A stretch of DNA of 64,000 nt from the NCBI RefSeq assembly GCF_014837295.1, contig NZ_JACYHB010000003.1, forward strand, positions 310,001 through 374,000, written 5' to 3'. Source of the stretch: Cellulosimicrobium arenosum. GTDB lineage: Bacteria > Actinomycetota > Actinomycetes > Actinomycetales > Cellulomonadaceae. Of this stretch, positions 58,601 through 64,000 are shown piece after piece; positions within the stretch are counted from its first letter, which is position 1; every line of letters begins with the position of its first letter. Under the pieces are notes generated by a model, which made no database searches, was not told where the DNA came from, and saw nothing but the letters and a program-made list of their open reading frames with translations. A program made the translations under genes and the position numbers.

Positions 58601-59591
58601 CAACCCGGAGCACACCTACCCGCGTGTCGGTGACTACGAGGCCACGCTGCAGGTCACGTACGCCGACGGGTCGAAGGCCACGGTCACGACCGACGCGAGC
58701 ACGACGTGCACGCTGCCGGACGACCGCGACACCGTGTGGTTCCGTGACACCGACTCGGGCGTCGAGAACATCGACCTCGGCGGCTGCACGATCAACGACC
58801 TGATCCAGGACGAGCAGGAGTACAACAACCACAACCAGTTCCTGCGTCACGTGCGGTCGGTGGCGAAGGGTCTGCTCGAGGACGGCCGCATCACGCGGTC
58901 GGAGCGGCAGAAGCTGGTCGACTGGGCCGCTCGGTCCCAGATCGGTGTCGAGCCCGGTGGGTACCGGACGATCTTCAACGGCACCGAGGACTCGCTGTTC
59001 GACTGGACCCAGCTGCCGGGCGGGAAGTTCGTCCTCCAGCCCGACGGGTCGCTGCTGGCGACCGGTGGGCTCGGGATGCTCTGGTACGACGCCGAGGAGC
59101 TCGGGGACTTCTCCGTGAAGCTCCTGTACCGCGACGTCGCGGAGGGTGACAAGTTCGCCAACAGCGGCGTGTTCACCAGGTTCCCGGACCCGACGGACCC
59201 GGGCGACGCCGAGTGCGCCGACGGCCAGAGCGACCCGGCATGGGTCGCGATCTACTGCGGTCACGAGATCCAGATCTACGACGGACCGTCCGGTGAGCCG
59301 CAGAAGACGGGGTCGGTGTACAACTTCGACCCGGTCGAGCTCGGTGCCGGCGGCGAGAAGCCGAAGGGCGAGTGGAACGAGTACGAGATCCGCGTGGTCG
59401 GGCAGCACTACACGATGATCCGCAACGGCGTGGTCATCAACGAGTTCGAGAACTCACCCGGCCAGGAGTCCTCGCGGGCGGGCGACCCCCCGACCGACCT
59501 GCGCCAGTTCGACAGCGGGTTCATCGGCCTGCAGAACCACAGCGACGCCGATGCGATCGAGTTCCGCGACATCCGGGTCGCCGACCTGTAG
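55605..59591 (+). CDS. Exported ThuA / F5-8C / GSDH-type dehydrogenase / PKD / DUF1080 multidomain protein
   Basis: 1328 residues with a signal peptide (about 1-44). ThuA (VRVLVFHGAPDDQNDPVID) is split: its first half spans about 66-172, an F5/8C-like jelly roll (DGDPGTKWLAFEPTATITV, LARYTLTSANDS) about 175-310, and the second half (RTVDLIDRQHPATADL to GALQWTTG) about 325-428. A six-bladed sugar-dehydrogenase (PQQ-GSDH-like) propeller follows at about 440-950 (PHGVTIADDGTVFYIGRG, HSCCHAGGGMAFDDAGNLYVGSGDN), then a PKD domain (YRWDFGDGTTST). Next is a roughly 75-residue domain shared with the next protein (DSGVENIDLGGCTINDLI to ARSQIG), and last a DUF1080 jelly roll. The GTG start follows GAAGGAG. 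Its likely role is oxidising or cleaving a keto-sugar or polysaccharide outside the cell. Confidence 0.85.
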   Translation: MLARRSRSPRTRERSRPGALTTLAVGLTGAALVVSAAVVPAAAQPVSAAQGAAAAPLAAAARTAPVRVLVFHGAPDDQNDPVIDATAALAQLGAENGFTVEASSDPEVFSAAGLGEYRGVVFLSAEGVELSGDQEAALKDYVNAGGGFLGVRDAARSLEASQWFTGLVGARIAGAQPNAADVADVTATAENPPNEIAVNLVDGDPGTKWLAFEPTATITVRLEEPTELARYTLTSANDSSERDPNTWTLQGSNDGESWEDVDSQSGQTFSQRFQPKDYDVESDTAYEWFRLDITKNGSGGLLQLAELSFFDGESVDQPEPEIPVSERTVDLIDRQHPATADLPLTWDREDKWLDWEDSPAGEVHTVAQVEPGADASPTTNPFQPVSWCRDYDGGRSFYTGMGGTEDSWSDDAFRDHLLGALQWTTGVVRGDCQATIASNYRIDRLTAPNAAGELDQNGEPHGVTIADDGTVFYIGRGACPTGPIPSWDDPDVGLGCGTIHQWDPETEEVTLLTTLDVMGNRGSGSELVKNEEGLLGLVPDPDFAENHWLYAYWMPHESIDRERQVGYRTISRFTYDPEGPTIDQSTRVDLMEWETQIHSCCHAGGGMAFDDAGNLYVGSGDNNSSGGSGGYSGNNWTEEFAGLSFQDARRTAGNTNNLNGKILRIHPEDDGTYTIPDDNLFPVGEYPADKTRPEIYVMGVRNISRLQIDPDTDWLTAAWVGPDAGQPDPELGPAKYETATIITSAGNQGWPYCMGNKQPYRDRSNEDASVLTGWYDCDNLKNTSPRNTGLVDLPPVRDNMIWYSPSGGGPVFPEGEDGIPSYEDDEATYTIPWLRGGGQAVMSGPTYRQSQVDPESDIAWPSYWEGKWLLGDQSNSSNRTAVTVDPDNVEDQGAPAFMEDLRPIIPGGRGDELLQSWMDAKFGPDGALYMLDYAGGFFSLDPNQKLIRIAYEGGDPTPLPAATGASIQGDPLTIAFNGDRSGGVSYRWDFGDGTTSTAANPEHTYPRVGDYEATLQVTYADGSKATVTTDASTTCTLPDDRDTVWFRDTDSGVENIDLGGCTINDLIQDEQEYNNHNQFLRHVRSVAKGLLEDGRITRSERQKLVDWAARSQIGVEPGGYRTIFNGTEDSLFDWTQLPGGKFVLQPDGSLLATGGLGMLWYDAEELGDFSVKLLYRDVAEGDKFANSGVFTRFPDPTDPGDAECADGQSDPAWVAIYCGHEIQIYDGPSGEPQKTGSVYNFDPVELGAGGEKPKGEWNEYEIRVVGQHYTMIRNGVVINEFENSPGQESSRAGDPPTDLRQFDSGFIGLQNHSDADAIEFRDIRVADL

Positions 59592-59686
59592 GCACCCGGC
59601 CGGTCCGGCGGCGCACACCACCCAGGGCCCGGCCCGGGCCCACGACCTGTCCCACCCCCCTGCACATCGACGAGGAGTGCACCCCC

Positions 59687-62143
59687 ATGGATCGACGTAC
59701 CGCGCGAGCGCGCGGCGGCCGGCGGCTCGCAGCCGCCGTGGTCGCCGGACTCACCGCCGCAACGGTCATGTCCGCCGCCCCGGCGACGGCCGCACCTCAA
59801 CCCGCGAGCTCCCTGCCCGCGGTCACCGACAGCACATCGGCGGCCGACGCCGCCGTCGCCGCGGAGCAGACGCTCACGTGGACCGCGGGCAACAGCATCG
59901 ACGACTACCTGACGTTCCCGGCCACGGCCACGGCCGGTGCGGCGACGATCGTGTTCGAGAACAGCATCGCCACAGGCAACACGTTCGGCATGAGCCACAC
60001 CCTCACGTTCGACACGTCGACGGCCGGCTACAACCACGACGTCACGCTCGACATCCTCTCGAGCCCGTTCGACGCGAGCGGGGGCCTGCACGAGGCCGAG
60101 GTCGTGCTCACGCCCGGCACGTACCGCTACTTCTGCGCCATCCCCGGGCACGGCGGGATGTGGGGCGAGCTCGTCGTCACCGGTGAGGGCGGGGGCGGCG
60201 ACGACACGACCGCGCCGTCGGTCACCGCCACGGTCACGGGCGACCAGGACGAGGACGGCGCGTACGTCGGCGGGGCGACCGTGACCCTCGCCGCCACGGA
60301 CGACGACTCCGGCGTCGCGGGCGTCGAGTACAACCTGGACGACGCCGGCTGGCAGGCGTACACCGAGCCGTTCGACGTCGAGACGGTCGGTGCGCACACG
60401 CTGCAGTACCGCGCGACGGACGAGGCGGGCAACACGTCGGAGCCCGGCACCGCGGAGTTCTCGGTCGTCGAGGGCGGCGGCGAGGAGGACACCACGGCCC
60501 CGACCGTCACCCCGATGGTCATGGGCGAGCAGGACGAGGACGGCGCCTACGTCGGCACGGCCAGCTTCATGGTGACCGCGGAGGACGACGGCTCGGGCGT
60601 CGCGTCGGTCGAGTACGAGGTCGACGGCCAGTGGCTCCCGTACACGACCCCCGTCGCCTTCACCGAGCCCGGTGAGTACTCCGTCTCGTACCGCGCGACG
60701 GACGAGGCAGGCAACGTCTCCGAGGTCGGCACGTCGACCTTCACCGTCGTCGCCGGGGACGGCGAGGACGACACCACGGCCCCGACGGTCACCGCCGAGG
60801 TCGCCGGTGAGCGCGACGACGACGGCTCGATCGTCGGCTCCGCCACGGTGACGCTGGAGGCGACGGACGACGCGTCCGGCGTCGAGAGCGTCGAGTACGA
60901 CCTCGACGGCGCGGGCTGGACCGAGTACACCGAGCCCGTGACGGTCGACGAGGCCGGCGACCACACGGTCGTCTACCGGGCGACCGACGTCGCCGGCAAC
61001 GTGTCCGAGGAGACGACCACGAGCTTCACGGTCGTCGCCGAGGGCGGCAGCGACACGACCGCCCCGACGGTGGGCACCGAGGTCAGCGGCACGCAGGACG
61101 AGGACGGCTCCTACGTGGGCTCCGCGTCGGTCATGGTCACCGCGATGGACGACGGCGGCGTGGCCTCGGTCGAGTACGACCTCGACGGTGCGGGCTGGGC
61201 CGACTACACCGAGGCCGTCGTGGTCGACGAGCCCGGCGAGCACACCCTCGCCTACCGGGCGACCGACGAGGCGGGCAACGTCTCCGAGGCCGCGACCATC
61301 ACGTTCGTGGTCGTCGCGTCCGACACGGGTGACACCGTGGCGCCGGAGGTCGACCACCGCGTCTACGGCCAGGTCAACGACGCCGGTGAGCACACCGGTC
61401 CCGCGTTCGTCCGACTGCGCGCGACCGACGACGACTCCGGCATCGCATCCGTCGAGTACCGGATCGACGGCGGAGCCTGGACCCCGTACGCCAAGCAGAT
61501 CTCGGTGCGCGGCCCGGGCGAGCACACGATCGACTATCGCGCGACCGACGTCGCGGGCAACGTCTCCGCACCGCAGAGCGTCGTCGTCGTCCTCGAGGGC
61601 GGCGACTCGGGACCCGAGGGCCCCGAGGTGACCGCGGGTGTGGGTGGCGGGATGAACCGTGACGGCGAGTACGTCGGTCGCGTGACCGTCACCCTGACGG
61701 CCGTCGACGAGGAGTCGGGCGTCGACCGCACCGAGTTCCAGGTCGACGACGGCGCGTGGCAGCGGTACGCCGCACCGTTCGTCATCGCGGCGGACGGCGA
61801 GCACGTCGTGCGCTACCGCGCGGTCAACGGGGCGGGCACCGTCTCCAAGACCGGTGAGGTGACCTTCACCGTGCTCGAGCTGCGGCGCGACCGCTGCCCG
61901 GGCTCGGACGTGCGTCCGACCGTCATCATCGACGGCAACGACAGCGGTGTGGGTAACTTCGACGACGGCGAAGGCTGCACCGTCAACGACCACATCGCCG
62001 AGTGGGACTACTACGAGAACCACCTCGAGTTCGTCCGTCACGTGCGTGAGCTGACGCGCGACCTGGTCGACGAGGGTGTTCTTCTCGGTGCGGAGCGGCA
62101 GCTGATCATCACGGCCGCCGAGCTGTCCGACATCGCTCGCTGA
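59687..62143 (+). CDS. Exported cupredoxin with six OmpL47/Ig-like repeats and shared C-terminal domain
   Basis: 818 residues with a signal peptide (about 1-36). Residues about 60-170 are a cupredoxin: MSHTLTF (His104) and YFCAIPGHGGMWGELVV (Cys150, His155, Met158) give a full type 1 copper site. Six repeats of about 90 residues follow, each opening D-T-T-APxV or similar, with DDSGVxxVEYxLDGxGW and YRATDEAGNxS, as in OmpL47-type beta domains. The last 80 residues (NDSGVGNFDDGEGCTVNDHI to SDIAR) match the domain before DUF1080 in the previous protein. GAGGAG precedes the ATG by 8 bases. It could carry electrons between dehydrogenase and oxidase at the cell surface. Confidence 0.88.
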   Translation: MDRRTARARGGRRLAAAVVAGLTAATVMSAAPATAAPQPASSLPAVTDSTSAADAAVAAEQTLTWTAGNSIDDYLTFPATATAGAATIVFENSIATGNTFGMSHTLTFDTSTAGYNHDVTLDILSSPFDASGGLHEAEVVLTPGTYRYFCAIPGHGGMWGELVVTGEGGGGDDTTAPSVTATVTGDQDEDGAYVGGATVTLAATDDDSGVAGVEYNLDDAGWQAYTEPFDVETVGAHTLQYRATDEAGNTSEPGTAEFSVVEGGGEEDTTAPTVTPMVMGEQDEDGAYVGTASFMVTAEDDGSGVASVEYEVDGQWLPYTTPVAFTEPGEYSVSYRATDEAGNVSEVGTSTFTVVAGDGEDDTTAPTVTAEVAGERDDDGSIVGSATVTLEATDDASGVESVEYDLDGAGWTEYTEPVTVDEAGDHTVVYRATDVAGNVSEETTTSFTVVAEGGSDTTAPTVGTEVSGTQDEDGSYVGSASVMVTAMDDGGVASVEYDLDGAGWADYTEAVVVDEPGEHTLAYRATDEAGNVSEAATITFVVVASDTGDTVAPEVDHRVYGQVNDAGEHTGPAFVRLRATDDDSGIASVEYRIDGGAWTPYAKQISVRGPGEHTIDYRATDVAGNVSAPQSVVVVLEGGDSGPEGPEVTAGVGGGMNRDGEYVGRVTVTLTAVDEESGVDRTEFQVDDGAWQRYAAPFVIAADGEHVVRYRAVNGAGTVSKTGEVTFTVLELRRDRCPGSDVRPTVIIDGNDSGVGNFDDGEGCTVNDHIAEWDYYENHLEFVRHVRELTRDLVDEGVLLGAERQLIITAAELSDIAR

Positions 62144-62171
62144 TTCCGTAGCAGTCGCTGATCCAGCGCAC

Positions 62172-62207
62172 GTCGGCACCACGGCCCGGGAGGGCCGTGG
62201 TGCCGAC
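62172..62207. terminator. Perfect 16-bp bidirectional terminator
   Basis: GTCGGCACCACGGCCC (62172-62187) pairs exactly with GGGCCGTGGTGCCGAC (62192-62207) around a 4-base loop, between convergent stops at 62143 and 62222. Confidence 0.88.
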
Positions 62208-62221
62208 CTGTGTGCGGACCT

Positions 62222-62758
62222 CTACTCGCCGAGCGTGACCAGGACGACGGTCGCATCGTCCTGGTCGAGGTAGGCCGTGGCGGTGAAGCCGGACTCCGCG
62301 AACGCGGCGTCCAGGGCCGGGCCGGTCAGGAGCGGGCCGTCGGGCAGCGAGTCCTCGAGATCGCCGACGACGGCGGGGGATCCGGTCGTCTCCTGCGGGT
62401 CCGTGTCCGCGACCAGCTGCTGCACGACGGCGGGGTCGAGCTCGACGACCGCGTCGATCCAGTAGGTGGTCGGTCCGGGGACGTCCTCGTCGCCGACCGT
62501 TCCCGAGAGCCACGTCGCGCTCACTGGCGTCCCGAGCGCGGAGAAGCGCGTCGTCAGGGGCTCGAGGTCCGTACGGACCTCACCGGTACCGTTCTTCGCA
62601 GGGGTCGCGCGGTCGGTCATGGTCGTCTCCGTGGTGCCTCGGGTGCTGGGATCGGACGGGGTCGAGCAGGCGGCGAGCGCCGCGGGGGCGAGCAGGACGA
62701 GGACCGCCGCCGTCGTGCGGGCTGTGCGACGCGGCGTCGGGCGCCGTGCTCGTGTCAT
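62222..62758 (-). CDS. Putative lipoprotein coupled to the third WXG-like gene
   Basis: 178 residues. An Arg-rich start and hydrophobic segment end in the lipobox LAAC, so the mature protein is outside the membrane. The rest is acidic with no known domain (VSATWLSGTVGDEDV, TTYWIDAVVELDPAVVQQLV, FAESGFTATAYLDQDDATVVLV). It overlaps the WXG-like gene by four bases (ATGA), so the two are made together. An immunity or accessory lipoprotein for the WXG protein is the simplest idea; unproven. Confidence 0.78.
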   Translation of the reverse strand: MTRARRPTPRRTARTTAAVLVLLAPAALAACSTPSDPSTRGTTETTMTDRATPAKNGTGEVRTDLEPLTTRFSALGTPVSATWLSGTVGDEDVPGPTTYWIDAVVELDPAVVQQLVADTDPQETTGSPAVVGDLEDSLPDGPLLTGPALDAAFAESGFTATAYLDQDDATVVLVTLGE

Positions 62759-63873
62759 CGTCCCTCCGGTGCGCCGGTGACGGTGGCCGACCCCGGGTCC
62801 CCGAGGGTCCAGGTGATCGTGCGCTCGACCGTACCGGAGCTCTCGAACGGCTGCGCCCAGCCGAGCTCGGTGAAGCGTCCGTTGACGTTGTCCGAGGTGC
62901 CCGACGCGATGTCCGACTGGTCCCGGTTGAAGTTGTAGTAGTCCTCGGCGTGGACGGTGACCTGCATCGTCACCTGGTCGCCGTGGACCTCGACGTCGGC
63001 GCTGCTCCACTGCTGGTAGGCGCCGATGGTCTTCTGCCAGTTCTCCGTCTGCGGGTACGACGACGTGGGCGACGGGTCCCCGGTGACGGAGAAGTCCGTG
63101 TTCCCTGCCGCGATCAGGTCCTCGACTCCTTGCTGCGTGCGTGCGATCTCCGCGTCGACGTTCGCGGTGATCGCCGGGTCGTCGGCGTAGGCGCTCTCGT
63201 AGTCGAACGTCATCGGGTCGCCCGAGTTCCCCAGGTAGTGCCGGTAGAACTCGCCGGCGTCCTGCAGCCCGGGGTGGAGCCGCGTGGCCTCGGCCTTGCC
63301 CCTCCACTCGATCCAGTCCCGGTAGTCGGAGGGGTCGGCGTCCTCGCTGTCGTAGACGAAGTCCTCGTCCCACTCGATGTCGGGCCTCGTCGGCGGCCCG
63401 ACGACGTACGGTTCCCCACCCGCTACGCCCGGCTCGTCGCCGGGGTCGCCACTCGGACCTCCGGGTGCTCCCGGGCCCCCGGGGCCGAAGGGGAGCGGAC
63501 CCATCGGGGGGACGGACATCCCGATCGGCCCGCCGCCGCCACCGCCACCGCTGCCTCCGCCCGGCCCCGGCGTGCCCGGACCGCCGCCGGAACCGCCGCC
63601 GGAGTCGGTGCTCGTGCGCTCCTGCTGGTCCGCGTTGCGGCGCAACGCCTGCGCGCCGTCGGACAGCGTCGCCGAGCACGAGCGGAGCAGCGCGACGCAC
63701 TGCCCGTCCCACGCCCCGCGGAACTCGTCGCCGTCGCGACCGTGCCAGGCCGACGACGAGACGAGCGACGACAGCGACGCGGTCAGAGACGTCATCGTGT
63801 CCGCTGCGCGCTGGACGTCCTGTGCGAGAGCGCGCAGCTGCGCGACGTCTGCGCCGTACAGTCCCGGTGCCAT
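62755..63873 (-). CDS. WXG100-like protein with unrecognised C-terminal domain
   Basis: 372 residues. Residues 1-95 are the same WXG-like module (YGADVAQLRALAQDV, SAWHGRDGDEFRGAWDG, RNADQQERTSTDS), then a long Gly/Pro/Ser linker to about residue 165. The C-terminal 200 residues, from PTRPDIEWDEDFVYDS through FYRHYLGNSGDPMTFDYESAY and VHAEDYYNFNRDQSDIASG to GTVERTITWTLG, form an aromatic- and acid-rich domain not recognised here. No signal peptide. A likely type VII secretion substrate. ATG 63873 has a GAGGGGG site. It shares four bases with the lipoprotein gene. Confidence 0.75.
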   Translation of the reverse strand: MAPGLYGADVAQLRALAQDVQRAADTMTSLTASLSSLVSSSAWHGRDGDEFRGAWDGQCVALLRSCSATLSDGAQALRRNADQQERTSTDSGGGSGGGPGTPGPGGGSGGGGGGGPIGMSVPPMGPLPFGPGGPGAPGGPSGDPGDEPGVAGGEPYVVGPPTRPDIEWDEDFVYDSEDADPSDYRDWIEWRGKAEATRLHPGLQDAGEFYRHYLGNSGDPMTFDYESAYADDPAITANVDAEIARTQQGVEDLIAAGNTDFSVTGDPSPTSSYPQTENWQKTIGAYQQWSSADVEVHGDQVTMQVTVHAEDYYNFNRDQSDIASGTSDNVNGRFTELGWAQPFESSGTVERTITWTLGDPGSATVTGAPEGR

Positions 63874-63896
63874 GGGTCCCCCTCGTGGTCGGGAGA

Positions 63897-63939
63897 ACCG
63901 TAGCGCCGCCGTGCTGCCCTGACCAGGGGAGTACTCCCC
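63897..63939 (-). promoter_or_regulatory. Palindrome and -10 box upstream of the third WXG gene
   Basis: GGGGAGTACTCCCC (63926-63939) is a perfect 14-bp palindrome. On the reverse strand TACGGT (63902-63897) follows after 23 bases. This is the clearest copy of the arrangement also seen at 1656-1699 and 37200-37244. The rest, to 64000, shows no gene. Confidence 0.55.
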
Positions 63940-64000
63940 ACGCCTTGTCCGTACCTGTACATACCGTCAGCGGCCCCGGGTCGGTCTTCGACGTCGGTCA

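Noticed and set aside
55620-59408. 1262-codon reverse-strand open frame opposite the ThuA/dehydrogenase gene
   Set aside because: Antisense shadow: composition dominated by Arg, Val, Gly and Leu, no motif, and no ribosome site, while the plus strand has clear domains throughout.
59408-62182. 924-codon reverse-strand open frame opposite the cupredoxin-repeat gene
   Set aside because: The apparent repeats only mirror the Ig-like repeats of the plus strand; no independent coding signal.

Overview
The window is very GC-rich DNA with tightly packed genes, many GTG starts, TGA stops and 1-4 base start/stop overlaps. The gene set points to an actinobacterium of the Micrococcales, most like Cellulomonas and its relatives: WXG-type secreted proteins with Gly-Pro linkers, a fused oleBC gene, many large exported carbohydrate-active or oxidative enzymes, and several LacI- and GntR-controlled uptake operons. 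No rRNA, tRNA, CRISPR array, insertion sequence, phage gene or origin was seen. The taxonomic reading is inference from gene content.

Layout. 1-1600: a partial flavin-dependent oxidoreductase, a VanZ-like membrane protein and a lipoprotein. 1767-3166: a WXG-like protein with a calpain-type protease tail and a small downstream partner. 3182-12119: a catabolic regulon with a fucose-isomerase-like enzyme, a LacI repressor, a GntR repressor, a tripartite tricarboxylate (TctCBA) transporter, a sialidase-like protein and a DapA/NanA-family lyase; two copies of a 12-bp palindrome link its two halves. 12171-16667: a 1498-residue exported FG-GAP/LamG/SGNH esterase. 16843-28890: a ten-gene operon with a LacI regulator and two GGAAACGTTTCC operators, an ABC sugar importer, two ADP-ribosylglycohydrolase-family enzymes, a ribokinase, a TIM-barrel/SUMF1-fold fusion, a class III CoA-transferase and a CitE-like lyase. 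28931-36209: an exported esterase, a YchJ-like protein, an exported asparaginase, a PLP decarboxylase and two small genes following a second WXG-like protein (36241-37149). 37290-38396: an exported ScyD/ScyE-like beta-propeller.

38752-43507 is the long-chain olefin cluster oleA-oleBC-oleD, ended by a perfect 20-bp hairpin. 43562-54132 holds ordinary single genes: an exported nuclease/phosphatase-family protein, a glyoxalase-like protein, a glycerophosphodiesterase, a histidine phosphatase, an unrecognised membrane-anchored protein, a drug exporter fused to a winged helix, an alpha/beta hydrolase and an anchored HNH nuclease. 54461-62143 is a three-gene exported redox cluster: a two-domain multicopper oxidase, a 1328-residue ThuA/F5-8C/sugar-dehydrogenase/PKD/DUF1080 protein, and a cupredoxin with six Ig-like repeats. 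62222-63873 is a third WXG-like protein with an overlapping lipoprotein gene.

Three themes cross the window. First, three WXG-like proteins share an N-terminal module but carry unrelated C-termini, and each has a similar inverted repeat (GGrGA-N4-TCCCC) 23-25 bp upstream of a -10-like hexamer. Second, three unrelated exported enzymes end in the same roughly 85-residue two-cysteine domain. Third, two members of the redox cluster share a roughly 75-residue C-terminal-type domain. These are the strongest candidates for something not yet described.
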